Source: Tricholoma matsutake (Eukaryota; Basidiomycota; Agaricomycetes; Agaricales; Tricholomataceae). From it: a stretch of DNA of 64,000 nt. The notes beneath the pieces were generated by a model. It ran no database searches. It was not told the origin of the DNA and saw only the letters and a program-made list of their open reading frames with translations. Position numbers and translations under genes: made by a program. Positions 42,422 to 54,396 of the stretch are shown here, piece by piece (position 1 is the first letter of the stretch; every line of letters starts with the position of its first letter). The DNA is taken from contig AP026540.1 in the NCBI GenBank assembly GCA_026075535.2, positions 5,580,001-5,644,000 of the forward strand, given 5' to 3'.

Positions 42422-43720
42422 TTGTACTCCTACCCTGTTGTAACCCAACCTGTCTCGACTTCCATCCAGTACCGTGCCGCTCACCACCAGGAGCAGAGCA
42501 CGTGTACTAATTACTACCCTGCTCTCCCCACATCACCCTCCCCTGTTTTGACACCTGCACCAGTAATTCACCCTGTTCCTGTAACCCCAGCAATGCACCC
42601 CCTACATCGATGCACTCCCTCATCCGACTCTGACACAGATACACCCCATCCAAACACCAGCATGACACCTAGTATCGCCCCTCTATATGCAGCTGCTGAA
42701 GTTAAGCAAGCCTCGCCCTCTTTGGCACCCCTACTTTCCACAGGTCGCCTGACAGTCAAGGCAGTCCATCAGTTCGACACCACATGTCACTGCTACTTCT
42801 CCCTAAAAGCCGTGGCAGCCAATGATCGTGTAAGGAAGATTATCTACAACTTCGAAGGCATAGCCATCCAATCCTGGATCAACGCTGAAGAAGCTTGACT
42901 CCTTGCACTCTCCTTCCCGGATTTTCTTGTCGCACTCAAAAAGAAATTATTGCCCCGTTCTTGGGAAGATGAACTGGTGCAGGAGCAAATCATGCCTCAA
43001 GGTGCCACAGATCTCCTTACTTGGGTCAACACCATCCACAACACCAATGACAAACTGGGCACTGCCAAATCAGCCTACCACATCCCTGATGATCACTTCT
43101 GACTTCACCTCATCCCTCGACTCTCAGACGGCATGAAACGACTTTATAAAGCCAACAATGGGACAGCACCAGGTGCTACAAAGGGCACCCTGGACACAAT
43201 CACAGATTTCGAAGAATGGATGGAACACCTACAGTTATTAGAACAGGATTTACAGGCAAGCCGTGCAGGATGGGTATCCCGAGCGGCAAAATCTGGTAAC
43301 ATTTTGCGTGACTCTTTGACCCCTAACATTGACAACAATTCCACTGCCTTGACTGTTGCATACACTGCACCCCTCAAGCCCTTGACCGACGATGAGAAGA
43401 TGTTGCTGAGGCAACACCTCAGATGCTACAAGTGCTGTGTTTTCTATGCAGGACACCTCGGCCACAATTGCACCAACCCCTGCCCCTCCCTTGAAGACTG
43501 CAAGAAGGTGATGGCAGCAAACACTGCCAAAGCAAAGGCCACATACAAAAAGATACAGGCTGCATCTCAGGCAACAAGCACCACTGTCACTGCTATCTTT
43601 GAAGCTGACGCCATTTTTGAAGACAGTGAGAGCAATGGCGATTGAGATGATTTTGTGGATGCAAATGAAGTAGATGAGTATGTAAATTCACCTTTTACCC
43701 TCCCTCAACATCTTTGCTGG
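42422..43720 (+). pseudogene. gag: Gyp-E gag
   Basis: Pro/Thr-rich N-terminus (42422-42700), capsid (42740-43300: RKIIYNFEGIAIQSWINAEE, LLALSFPDFLVALKKKLLPR, TDFEEWMEHLQLLEQDLQAS) and a Cys/His motif RCYKCCVFYAGHLGHNC at about 43420-43475. TGAs replace Arg at EEA*LLAL, DHF*LHLI and NGD*DDFV. The true start is uncertain because the leader is open upstream. Confidence 0.8.
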
Positions 43721-44066
43721 ACGTGCTGTATTGATGCCCCCGCCACCTGTGCCCCTACCCCCATTGATGCACTGATTGATCATGGCCCCCCCAGTCTTGA
43801 TTTCTAGTGACCTTGCCAAAATTCTGTGCCTCTCTGCAAAACCTCTCTTCAAGCCTCTTTCAGTCTCTGGTGCATTCAGAAAGTCCAATGACAAATTGAC
43901 TCCTCTCATTTTATCTCAATATTGTAGATTATTCATTCAGTCACCTGATGCCCTCTGGCACTCCCATGTTATCAACACTATTATCTACCCTGAACTCCAC
44001 ACTGACTTGATACTAGGCCTAGATTTTCTCATTAGAAATAAAATTGTTGTGGATGCTGAACTTTGA
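43721..44066 (+). pseudogene. Gyp-E aspartic protease
   Basis: Short retropepsin-like domain: ALIDHGPPSVLISSDLAKIL (about 43770-43830) and DLILGLDFLIRN (about 44005-44040). The active-site triad reads DHG, as in Gyp-D. A TGA after DAEL (44064) replaces Arg. The first part is read in a frame different from gag. Confidence 0.65.
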
Positions 44067-44096
44067 ACTGCTATTGCAAAAGAGTCTGGATATGAT

Positions 44097-45640
44097 TTGC
44101 TAAACCCCCCCAACCCAAAATTACACCAACATAATATTGCAAAATTGCCCTCACAACACCATAAATTGGAAGCCCAGCAAATCAAAGAGGGGCAACAAAA
44201 TGCCCAAAAGACCAGAATCCTCATTCACATGGAGTTGACGGCCCTATTTGATGAAAACATACAGTGTTTTGATATGATGCCGTTCACAACAGGCCCACCT
44301 GACATCATTGCAACCATCAAGACATGGATTGCACAGTTGGCAGGAGAAGCAACACTGCGGAAACTGGACCAGCAAATGAAGGCCTCATTTGTGGACCAAT
44401 TCCCATTGGACATCCCACATGTAAAAGACCTCCCATGCAATGTATACCACCACATCCAGCTTCTCCCTGGAGCACCTGTCTCAGTATCGTGTCCTTATGG
44501 CTGCCCATGGAAATATCGAACTGGGTGGAAAATGCTGATTGATCAGCATGTAGCGGCCAGAAGGATATGCCCATCTCCATCCCCATATGCATCTCCCTCA
44601 TTCATCATACCAAAAGTGGATCCAACCATTCTCCCTCAATGGGTGAATGACTATCGACATTTAAACCGACTTACTGTATCTGACAACTACCCCCTTCCAT
44701 GAATCGACAACATTTTGGCAGATTGCACCAAAGGAAAGATCTGGGGCAAGATAGATATGACAAATTCTTTTTTTTAGACACTCATGCACCCTGATGACAT
44801 AAAATACACTGCTACACTTACTTCTTTCGGCCTATGGGAGTGGGTTGTGATGCCCATGGGCATGCGAAACTCTCCTGTGACACATCAGAGGTGGGCCACA
44901 CTAGCTCTTAAGGATCTCATTGGGAAGATATGCCATGTATATCTGGACAATGTAATCATCTGGTCAAACACACTTGAGGAGCACAAAACAAATGTGAATC
45001 TAGTACTGGAAGCACTTCAAAAAGCAAAACTGTATTGTTCACTGAAAAAGTCAACACTTTTCACAACCAAAATTGACTTTCTGGGGCATCACATCTCAGC
45101 ATGGGGCATTGAAGTGGACCAGTCAAAAGTACTGTGTATTCTCAACTGGCCAGCGCCAAAGTCTGCAAAACATGTTCAGCAATTCCTGGGCTTAGTCTGT
45201 TACATTGCTACTTTCCTCCCATCATTAGCCGAGTACACTGCCATCCTCACCCTGCTCACTCAAAAAGAGTGTAACAACAACTTCCCCACATGGACATGCA
45301 ATCACCAAGCGGCATTTGACAACATAAAGTGACTGGTCATTGGGCATGATTGTTTAACAACAATTGACCACAAGAACCCCAGTGACAAAAAGATTTTCAT
45401 CACATGCGATGCGAGCAAGAGGCGAACAGGTGCCATACTCTCATTCAGAGAAACCTGGGAATCAGCTCAACCAGTGCAGAATGCAACTACCCTGTTCATG
45501 AGCAAGAAATGCTTGTGATCATGAGAGCATTGAAGAAGTGGTGAGTAGACTTACTTGGATCACATATTCACATCCGCACAGATCACAAAACATTACAGAA
45601 CTTCGACTTTCAGCAAGACCTATCACAATGACAGGCTTGT
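44097..45640 (+). pseudogene. pol: Gyp-E reverse transcriptase and RNase H
   Basis: RT: VKDLPCNVYHHIQLLPGAPV, ASPSFIIPKVDPTILPQWVN, LTSFGLWEWVVMPMGMRNS. Catalytic box YLDN (44949-44951 AAT, from GAT by CG to CA), so the second aspartate is lost. RNase H: IFITCDASKRRTGAILSF at about 45390-45440, then a small deletion with frameshift near 45475, then YPVHEQEMLVIMRALKKW. TGAs replace Arg at PLP*IDN, NIK*LVI, KKW*VDL and SQ*QACW. A TAG lies in FF*TLMHP at 44776. Confidence 0.85.
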
Positions 45641-47285
45641 TGGATGGAATACCTCTCACAATACAAGTACAGCATAACTTACATTAATGGAGACTGGAAC
45701 ACTTTAGCAGATGCGCTATCCAGACTACCTGACTCCATAGACACAACCACACCTCCCCTCATCATCTCTGCAATCTTTTTGATTCAATCTGATCCAAAAC
45801 TTATCACACAGATAAAGAATGGATATCGTACAGACCCCTGGTGTCTGGGTATGCTTGATGACCTAAAGTGAGGCATGTTGGACAACAAACTGAAAATCTC
45901 CCTCAAACATGGCCTACTTTTTATCGGTGCCAGACTTGTGATTCCCAAGTACAAGAACCTCTGGGAGGGACTGTTCCAGCTGGCACACAACAACCTTGGG
46001 CATTTCTGAGCAGAAAAGTTGTATGCTAACCTCTGGAACAAATTTTTTTGGCCAAACATGAGAAGAGACCTGGCATGAGGTTATGTACCAGGGTGCATGG
46101 ACTGCCAACGTAACAAATCAAGCACATCAAAATCCCCTGGACCCTTTCATCTGTTACTGGTACCTGACAAATGATTTGACTTGGTAGCTATTGACTTCAT
46201 AGGGCTGCTCCCAAAAGACAATGATTTTGACACAATCGTAACAATGACTGATCGCCTGGGTGCAGACATTCAGATTGCACCTTGCAAGGCAGACATGTCA
46301 GCAGAAGATTTTCCATTCCTCTTTTTTGACAAATGGTATTGTGAGAATGGATGCCCACTAGAGATCATAAGCGACTGTGACAAACTCTTTGTTTTGAGAT
46401 TCTGGCGAGCGCTGATGAAGCTCACAGGGATCGACCATAAGCTGTCGACAGCTTACCACCCACAAACAGATGGTTCATCAGAATGATCAAACAAAACAGT
46501 GGTCCAATGCCTATGATTCCACATGGAACATAATCAAAAGGGGTGGGCAAAAGTGTTGCCAAAGGTTAGGTTTGACATCATGAACACGCCAAATGGATCC
46601 ACTACTGTTTCACCTTTTGTACTCAAGACAGGCCACTCCCCACATCTGTTACCACCTCTCATCACACCGACGGACACCGTAGAAGGTGAACACAACACTG
46701 CAGACAAAGTGGATGCTCACACTTTCATTGAAGCAATGGAAGAAGAAACAAACACTGCAAAAGACTGTCTTCTTGCGGCAAAACTACAGCAAGCTCATTT
46801 TGCCAACAAGGACCACCTCCCCAACCCCGGATACGAGGTTGGAGACAAAGTGATGCTTGTGACAGCACACAGGAGAAGGGATTACATATGGGCTAAAGAC
46901 GGACGTGTTGCAAAATTCATGCCTCGATTCGATGGTCCATACAAAATTATACAAGTGTTCCCAGAAAGCTCGTCCTACAAACTGGAACTACCACCAACTT
47001 CAAAAGCTCACCCAACATTTCATGTTGCACAACTACACACACACATCCTGAACGATGACACCCTCTTCCCCCAGTCACGCTCACATCGCCCCAAAACCAC
47101 TGGTGACAGAAGACGGCACAACTGAATATTTCATCGACAAGATCCTCAACTGACGACTGAGAGGAAGAGGCCACCAATTTCTCATGCGCTGGAGCGGATA
47201 CGGACCAGAACACAATCTCTGGTTACCTCACTCAGAACTTCTCGAAATGGAGGCACTGGCTCGGTATGAGGCAGGGAATCCTTAA
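45641..47285 (+). pseudogene. pol: Gyp-E integrase and chromodomain
   Basis: WMEYLSQYKYSITYINGDWN linker, H2C2 region (HNNLGHF*AEKLYA, CMDCQRNK at about 45985-46110), core (VAIDFIGLLPKD, IISDCDKLFVLRFW, TAYHPQTDGSSE at 46185-46486), GPY-type tail (AKFMPRFDGPYKII) and chromodomain in a shifted frame (EYFIDKILN*RLRGRGHQFL, MRWSGYGPEHNLW, about 47125-47225). It ends in a TAA. TGAs at HF*AEK, LA*GYV, DK*FDL, SE*SNK, CL*FHM and LN*RLR all replace Arg. Confidence 0.85.
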
Positions 47286-47335
47286 CTCATATCTTCTGGG
47301 AACCCTACCCTTCTTTTGAAGAGGATATATGCGAG

Positions 47336-47558
47336 TGTAAGATAATTCCTACATTATCTTACTACCTTGCCATTCCCCACACATGTGTACAATTTTCCTT
47401 TTAGGAACATTACTAATATACACGATCACATGCCAGAGTGTTGATATCGCGAACAATGTCTTAGATAGTTCTCATTCTCCCTTTAATCCATACCAAGTTC
47501 TAATTTACTTTGGCCCCCTTTTTCTAAGTGATCAAAGCACGGGAGTGCTTTTCTTACA
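47336..47558 (+). repeat. Gyp-E 3' LTR
   Basis: 223 bp, partner of 41241-41463, preceded by the purine tract GAAGAGGATATATGCGAG. Followed by GTTGA, the target duplication. Confidence 0.92.
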
Positions 47559-48310
47559 GTTGAGTCTCAAGTCAGGGTGGAGGTTGGATTGGAGTTGGTT
47601 TTTGAGTTCAGCCTTGGTCAGGGCCTTGGCTGGTGCAGAGGTGGCAAGGATGGTGTTCAGGTTCTCAATCTCAATTTTCCAGTCAATGAAGACCTGGTCA
47701 CCTTGCGATGAGGAGAGGATGGTTTTGAGGATGTCATGGCCCAGTTCTTCTCCAGGATGAGTTGGGAGAGCTCACCAAGGTATCCATCCAGGGAGAGGGC
47801 ATCAACCTGAGTTTGGTTGGCTTGGTACCATGCCACAAGGTGAGGTTCAAACATGCCCTCGGTGACATAGCTGACAATTTCATCATCTGTCTTCCCACTG
47901 TGCTTCTTGTAGTGTTTGCATGCAAGGGTCCACAGTTGCATGATGAGAGAGGTGATTTTGCTGGTGGTGAGCATTGGGCATTCCTTCATCTTCATGACCT
48001 TCACTTTGGTGAGGGGTTGTGTGGAGGGCAACATTTTGGTTCGAGCAGCAGGTGGTGCAGCCCAGTAGTTGGGATGGTTAACTGTGATGGTTGGTGTACT
48101 TTCATCAGTGGATGAGTCAGTATTAGTGTTTGGTGGTGACGGTGGCGGTGATTGGCGGATGTGCCGGCACTTTCATTGTGTGGTTGGTAGATTTGGCTGG
48201 TTGGCCAGAATCCTGTAAACTTCTTCTCGTGCTCCTGGTGAGGAGTGGGATGAGGGTGGAAGGTTGCCAAGACAGGGTTGGTTCAGTAGGTGAAGAAAGT
48301 TGTTGGTGTC
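47559..48310 (-). pseudogene. gag: Gyp-F gag N-terminal part
   Basis: Reads TITVNHPNYWAAPPAARTKM, then LTTSKITSLIMQLWTLACKH, DDEIVSYVTEGMFEPHLVAW and TQVDALSLDGYLGELSQLIL, a gag capsid. It continues to LRLN at the Gyp-E insertion and resumes at 41240. One frameshift near 47760. At 48311-48321 the sequence is CAAAAAAAAAG next to TGGAAGG: in element orientation an LTR end in CA followed by C and nine T, as in Gyp-D and TRIM-1. So the Gyp-F 5' LTR probably starts at 48322. Confidence 0.75.
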
Positions 48311-49617
48311 AAAAAAAAAGTGGAAGGATGCTGAGTTTGGCAGCCTACACTAGACTTAGGTTTACTAAAAGACAGGATCAAATTATCTTTGTTGCATGGA
48401 AGTAGGAACCATAAGCCACTACAAAAATAAAGGGATAAGGAATTACTATACCTTTGTTGCATGGAAGTAGGAACGAAGGTAAGGAAATAAAGATGTAAGT
48501 AATATATGTGAAAAGATCAACCGTGTAAGTAAAAGGCCACATCAGGCATTGTGTGTGATTTAGGAAGGCCGCATCGGGCATAGTCACATTTTGGGAAGGT
48601 ACTGCATCAATAGGGTAATGTCGGCACTGCTGGATGTGGATAAAAGGGTAATAAGAATGTATGGTGCCATTGCCAGGATGTATGTTGCCAGTGTGTTGTT
48701 GTCGTATTCACCGGTGGCTGTGCCAGCAGTGAGGGTGATTGTGTCAGTGATGTGTGTGGCTGTGCCAGCACCGTGGGAGTGTGTTGGTGGCATAGGGTGG
48801 CCATAACTCACTGTAACACAGACATTGGTATATCTGGTGTTGATGAGTTGTTTATGCACCATAGGTGGCTGTGCTGGCAGTGAGGGTGGTTGTGTCAGCA
48901 ATGTGTGTGGCTGTGCCAGTGCCGTGGAAGTGTGTAATGGTGGCATAGGTAAATTAACTTGTCATAATGTTGTGAGTCTGTGGGGCCAGACTTACACTTG
49001 ACTTCTACTGCCTGGGGTTTCACTTGTAGGTGGTGCAAGCAAAGGTCTTTGTCCTTCTTTCTTGCAGAAGACAGCTCCAAAAATGGCTGAACAAGGGCAA
49101 TGGGGATCATAATACTGTCATGGCTGCCAGGTATATTGATAAGTGTGCATGTGAACATGAAGAGGAGTTGAGCAAAGTAGTCACATGGTTCATTATTGAT
49201 AATGACACAATCATCACATCAACATGTTACAATCAACAGATGATGATGCAGATGGTGGGGGGTCTCATGCAAATTCCCAAAACCCAACCTTCAGCAATGT
49301 GTATCTTGGTGCCCCCTGTTGAGAATGCATGCGCCTGTGGTTGCCTTGCTGAGAATACACTGTGAGTATCATCTTGATGCATGTGCTATATTTAGCCTTT
49401 CCCTTTGATGCATGTCTACAGTCCGTTACTGAGCCCCCTTTATCTCTAATTCTCTTTGTTATACACAATACATATATATATACAGTACATACTTTTGTTA
49501 CCACCTCAGTCACTTGTACAGAGACTGAGGTGAGTGCAGTTTATACCACTTACTTATATGCCTATACTTACTGTACCTGTTAGATGATCTTATTTGTACT
49601 AGGATCACTTTTCTACA
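48311..49617. other. Probable LTRs of Gyp-F and Cop-1, tandem repeats, no supported gene
   Basis: The left part should hold the Gyp-F 5' LTR (from 48322) and the right part the Cop-1 5' LTR, which probably ends at 49617 (TTCTACA, then GGTTATGGGCC). The outer LTR ends could not be fixed. CTTTGTTGCATGGAAGTAGG occurs twice about 42 bp apart (about 48390 and 48450). An open frame at 49030-49365 (plus, 111 codons, CACEHEEELSKVVTWFIIDN and a Cys-rich end ACACGCLAENTL) is not recognised. It could be a captured coding fragment. Confidence 0.4.
48712..48957. repeat. Two-copy tandem repeat, period about 151 bp
   Basis: Two copies of GGTGGCTGTGCCAGCAGTGA...GTGTGTGGCTGTGCCAGCACCGTGG...GTGGCATAGG (from about 48712 and 48863). 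Each unit also contains a shorter internal echo of GTGGCTGTGCCAGC. The copies differ mostly by CC/CT and CG/TG changes. Confidence 0.7.
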
Positions 49618-49769
49618 GGTTATGGGCCACTCCCATCATATTTGAACAATGGAAGAAAATATCCTAGCCACTCAACATTTTCCTATGTCATTCTCTTGAT
49701 CCATTTGTCCAATCACTAGGATCCCAGATCAATTTCTTTGTCTTTCACAAACACACCTGGTATTCTGAC

Positions 49770-50461
49770 ATGTCTCTCCCTTTCTTCTTTGACATTATAT
49801 CATCTACTCTCACCATCTTTCTATTATGGGACCCAACACTACTGCCACCCCATCCATTTCTCTCATCAAGCTATCTGTCCAGTACACCAGTGAAAAACTG
49901 GACAAGCTCAAATCTAACTGAGGAAATTATAATTGCCCTCTCCCTAAATGGCCTTTATGAGTATGTTATGGGTGAGATCCAGGAACCTGACCCCACCGAA
50001 CAATGTGCCCTTGTGAATTGGAAAGCGAACTCTCATCTTGCATATGCATTCATTGCATCAAGCATCTCCCCCTCTGAGCACCAGTTCCTTGATATCAAAA
50101 AGGGGCCTGATGTCAATTGGAAAGTACTTCAGGACCATCATCAGAAAGAAGGGCCCATCCACCAAGTCCAGCTTCTACAGCAGGCGCTATCTGTTCAATG
50201 CACAAAGGATGTCCCCTCCCCAAAACTGCAGAGAAGATATGTACCCTCATTGAGCAGGCTTTTGCCATGGGTGACATAAAGGCCAACCTCCTTTGTTGCA
50301 TCGCTCTCCTTCATTCACTTAGCGACAATCTCCCTCATGCCCGATCCATTATTTCTTGTGACATCACTGCTTCGACTGATGCAGCCCCCTATGGTTCCAA
50401 GGGTATTCATTTGTTTCTGGAGAATGAGCAGTCCTTGCTTGAGAATGACCACCGCAATGAC
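49770..50461 (+). pseudogene. gag: Cop-1 gag, first part
   Basis: Copia-type gag: LNGLYEYVMGEIQEPDPTEQ, NWKANSHLAYAFIASSISPS, DVNWKVLQDHHQKEGPIHQV. A frameshift near 50215 moves the reading to AEKICTLIEQAFAMGDIKAN, LHSLSDNLPHARSIIS. It ends at hAT-a4 within the duplicated GCAATGAC. Starts before 49770 in an open leader. The start codon is uncertain. Confidence 0.8.
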
Positions 50462-50764
50462 TAGTGTTTTGAGGTCCAGTTGGGTTGCAGTCTTTTGCAG
50501 TCTTTTTAAAATTTAAACTGCCTACTACTACCTCAAACAATAAGATAAAATCATGAAAATATTTGAGCAGATAGATCTGGCCAAAGACCAGGAGGTCATC
50601 TCTGGAACATAAGGATTCTGGTCAGTGATTGTCAATATAATCACAAAATTTAATCATGGATAGAGAAGTGAAAATAATGGGGGGTCCTCTCTTTGATAAA
50701 ATGATTTCATCCAGTCATTGCTGAGATACAGCAAAACAGCAAAAGACCAGACCTTGAAACACTA
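50462..50764. mobile_element. hAT-a4: short non-autonomous hAT-like element in Cop-1 gag
   Basis: 303 bp. The ends read TAGTGTTTTGAGGTCCAG and (inverted) TAGTGTTTCAAGGTCTGG. Perfect 8-bp duplication GCAATGAC (50454-50461, 50765-50772). AT-rich core without coding potential. The TIRs are more diverged from a1-a3, so it is an older or distinct subfamily. Confidence 0.88.
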
Positions 50765-50772
50765 GCAATGAC

Positions 50773-51369
50773 TCGAGATCTCATGTTGTGCTCACAGCAC
50801 AGTCCAAAAATAGCAGCCCTACCAATGTACCTATTTGCGAGAACTCTGTATGTGGAAAAAAGGGGCATACTAAGGCCTATTGTATTAAACCTGGGGGCAG
50901 TATGGCTGGGAAGACTGTTGAGGAGTCGAAGGCTGCTCGTAAAGCAGCACGTGAGAAGAAGCCACTTGCTGCTAATCCTCCCAAGATTCCCATTACAGTC
51001 AAGGATATCAACAGCTGTGTCATAGTGGATTTGGACACCACCCCTTCCCCCGCATCAGAATTTGCAGGCCTAGCTTCTGATCCTATACCCACCACTTCTA
51101 CTGACATGGACAAGTATGAGGGTTGGGTCACCATCAAGGAGGATCCCACTACCACAGTCAACTGGAACGACCATACCTCTACCCCCATTGACAGAACACT
51201 CACTGTAGAGCCCCTCAACCAGATGCACCGCTCAGTTGTCACCACTCATGATTTTCCTTTCATTATCAACTCTGGTGCAATGGTACATATCTCCCCTAAG
51301 AAGTCCGATTTTCTCAACCTCCACCCCATTCCACCGAATCTGTCAAAGGTGTTGGTGGTTCATCTATAG
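50773..51369 (+). pseudogene. Cop-1 gag zinc knuckle and protease start
   Basis: Zinc motif ICENSVCGKKGHTKAYC (about 50830-50880), basic helix ESKAARKAAREKKPL, linker and the protease active site FIINSGAMVHISPKKSDF at about 51258-51311. The family has DSG. The Asp codon (51268-51270) is now AAC, again a CG to CA change, so the protease is dead. A frameshift follows near 51345. Confidence 0.8.
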
Positions 51370-52747
51370 CTGCTGTGGGCATCAGTGACATAAAGTCAAG
51401 AATAGCCTGAGGCACATCAATTACATTACATAATGTGCTCTATATTCCAAATTTGGCAGTCCAACTGATTTCAGTGGGCATGCTGGCAGACAACTCAAAT
51501 ACTGTTGCGCATTTTGATAGTGATACATGCTGGGTTACTGACAAATATACTGGAGCTCACATAGCCTGTGGTTCACACATATCCAAGAAGCTTTACACGC
51601 TTGACATCCTTACAGCTTTGGTTGATCATGTGTTGACCGTACACAAATCTCCCAACCTCAAAACATGGCATCGCCACCTTGGTCATGTAAATTACCAGTC
51701 TATCTGGGATATGGCCAAAAAAGGCACTCTCACTGGTATGCCCATTACATCCATCCCAAGACTGTCCAAATGTGAATCTTGCATGCTTGGTAAACCGTCA
51801 AAGACCCCTGTCCCAAAGAGGGGCCAGGTCACAAGGCAACAAGGAGACTGGAGAAGGTGTGGGTCGATCTATCTGGACTCCATGCAGTTAAATCACATAC
51901 GGGGAATCTTTATGTCATGGATATTGTAGATGACTATACTTCCTTTCCATGGACTATACCGCTCCATAACAAAGATGACTCTTTCTCTGAGTTACAAGCT
52001 TGGGAACTGGTCAAGAAAACAAGATAGGACTCAAAGTCAGCACTTATATCACCAATAATGGCAAGCTTAAATCCCATGAGATGGAAAATTGGCTGAAGAC
52101 TCATGGTACAGATCAACATCTCACAGCTCCACACACTTCTGCACACATTGGCCGAGTAGAGTGCATGCATAGAACATTGATGGCTAAGGCCCATACAATG
52201 TGTATATATGCAGGTTTACCCCCATTCCTCTGGGATGAGTTTTATCTCACCATGTCTCACCTACATGCCAAGACCACTACTTGTTCACTTGCAGGATCAA
52301 CTCCTTGGGAACTTTGGTATGGCAAGAAACCCGACTATTCATATCTATGAGAAATTGGGTGCAAAGCTTTCCTCCTTATTCCAAAAAAGGATAACCCCAA
52401 GATATTTGAACATTCCATTGAATTCAGAATGTGTCCTGATTGGGTATGACTCAAGGTCTAAGTCATATAGGTGTTATAATCATACCATGTGCAAAGTTCA
52501 TAATTCCTATCATGTTAGATTCCTGGAAGGTCACAACAGCCACATGCCACCTGCACCCATGGCATTGGACAACGGTGATACCAATGAGAAGCCATGGAGC
52601 AGACCGCCTTTTCTGACTCCTCTATCATTAAATAATAATGATGATGATGAGTCCTTTCATGACCAAGCGCAACCCTCGGCACTTACTCCTGATGATGCAG
52701 AACATCAGTTGATGCTGCCCCAGCCCCATGTACACCAATCCACCTGA
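51370..52747 (+). pseudogene. pol: Cop-1 integrase
   Basis: GAG-pre-integrase zinc domain TWHRHLGHVNYQSIWDMAKK with CESCMLGK (51660-51800), then core fragments (YLDSMQLNHI; SHEMENWLKTHGTDQHLTAP, HIGRVECMHRTLMAKAHTM at 52075-52200) and the C-terminal GPWELWYGKKP-type segment, then RCYNHTMCKVHNSYHVRFLE. Frameshifts near 51840, 51930 and 52340. TGA at IA*GTS. Confidence 0.8.
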
Positions 52748-52972
52748 GTACCAATTCCAACAGAGAAAAATCCAAGTGGGGGTCCTGTCATCACTAGAAC
52801 AGAAATTGCCATTCGTGAGTCTCAAGAGAGTGCCACTCAAATCAAAGAGGCACAGCAAGAACATAGAGCAGCCACTGTTGCCACCAGATCAGATCAAATA
52901 CCCATCGATCATGATCATGATGTCATAGAAGATCTTCATCAATCATTCAACAATCTTGATCTAGGTGATCAA

Positions 52973-53275
52973 GTGCATCAACTCCAGGCCCTGATCTCGG
53001 AGATGGTCAATTTTGATCTGGAATCACTTCAATTTGAGGATGAGCCAAAAACATGGGATGAGGTGAAGAACTCAGCCGATGCTGCACACTGGGAACAGGG
53101 TTACTGTGATGAGCTGCAGTCCCTAAAAGAAATGGGGGTCTACAAATTAATACCACATTCAGATGGCCCTCAGGGTAAGTGCATCCAGAAGGGGAAACCT
53201 GTCTTCCACATCAAGCATGATGAGATTGGCAGTGCAGTTAGATGGAAAGTATGGCTCGTCTTCAGAGGTCATGAG
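52973..53275 (+). pseudogene. pol: Cop-1 reverse transcriptase, first part
   Basis: Begins the copia RT: PKTWDEVKNSADAAHWEQGY, DELQSLKEMGVYKLIPHSDG, WKVWLVFRGHE. The frame is cut by hAT-a3 at 53276 after the GTCATGAG duplication and resumes with QIYGKDYTKTTSLTVRMESW at 62832. Confidence 0.85.
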
Positions 53276-53875
53276 TAGTGTTTAAAGGTCCAGTTCGGTC
53301 TGGTTTTTTCCCATCTTGGGGCCAAACCAGGACCGCAACTGGTTTAATTCAATTCAATATCTACATAAAACCGGACTGGACCCCCTGCAACCAGTTCAGA
53401 AACTGGTTGGGGTCAGTTCAAGCCACAACCAATTGCTGACTGACCCAAGGTTGGTCAGAACTGTCTTGTAAATCTACATATGTAGTTAAGACTAATACTA
53501 CTACTCTAAAATGACATGAAGCCCCTCACAGGGCAGGGGCCCATGAGCAGGCATATGGATAATAAAATAAAAAAGTACTACAAAGTAGGATGAGGGGCCG
53601 AGGACAAGAAAAAATATGCACCCAGAATGCAAGGGGGGCATTGTTGTCATGGCATTGGTGTTGGTGTCCTCATTTGCCCTGGTGTTCTCATCTGGTGTTG
53701 GTGTTGGTGTTGGTGTCCTCATCTGGCATTGGCATTGGTGCAGGCGTTGGCATTGGTGTCCTCATCCAGCATTGGCATTGGTGTCCATCATGTTGGTAAT
53801 TTGTCTGGTGTGTTGTTTCTGCAGTTGTTGTCATTGTCATTGTCCAGAACAATCACCACCTGGGTGCAATGTGGG

Positions 53876-54396
53876 TGGGCATAGGTCGTCTTGGTGCTGT
53901 CTTGGTGCTGTCTCGTTGTTATAACATAGTTAGAACCTGATAAATAAAATAAAAGATGAGTTAGTTGAAGCAGAACATTAACAAAACTTTACCTGGGGCC
54001 CAAACAACATTTGTCATCATTTGGGCCCAATGTGGTTTGTTGGTGGCATATGACAGTGTTATCTGATGTGGAGGATGTGGGTAGTGACAGGCATTGATGG
54101 GGTGGTGATGGAAGGAGGCAGAGGAGGTCATTGCCATCATCCAGAATGATCACCTGCTCGCAGCGGTGGCATGGGTGGGTGCAATGTGGGTGAATGGAGG
54201 TCATCTTGGTGCCGTCTCATTGTTATAACATAGCTAGAACCTAAAAAATAAAATAAAAGATGAGTTAGTTGAAGCAGAACATTAACCAAACTTTACCTGG
54301 GGCCCAAACAACATTTGTTGTCATTTGGGCCCTTGTTGGCGGCATATGGCAGCATTATCCGATGTGGAGGATGTGGGTAGTGACAGGCGTTGATGG
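53876..54396. repeat. 304-bp tandem repeat inside hAT-a3
   Basis: Copy 1 (TGTTATAACATAG at 53917) and copy 2 (at 54221) share AAAATAAAAGATGAGTTAGT, a GGGCCCAAACAACATTTG...CATTTGGGCCC hairpin and GATGTGGAGGATGTGGGTAG. Copy 2 is cut by Gyp-G at 54397 and ends after 62369. The hairpin resembles that at 10709-10742 in hAT-b. Confidence 0.8.

Larger units (their letters stand above)
41241..47558 (+). mobile_element. Gyp-E: complete Ty3/gypsy element
   Basis: 223-bp LTRs at 41241-41463 and 47336-47558 (TGTAAGATAA...TTTCTTACA), perfect 5-bp duplication GTTGA (41236-41240, 47559-47563) in Gyp-F gag. The coding order is gag, Cys/His motif, protease, RT, RNase H, integrase, chromodomain. About 15 TGA stops at Arg positions and one TAG. 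Oligo-T (C plus seven T) follows the 5' LTR. hAT-a2 lies in the leader. Close relative of Gyp-D in protein sequence, but with a different LTR. Confidence 0.92.

Noticed and set aside
53590..53884. Trp/Cys/Val-rich open frames
   Set aside because: Produced by the GGTGTTGGTGTCCTCAT minisatellite in hAT-a3; several frames are open at once.
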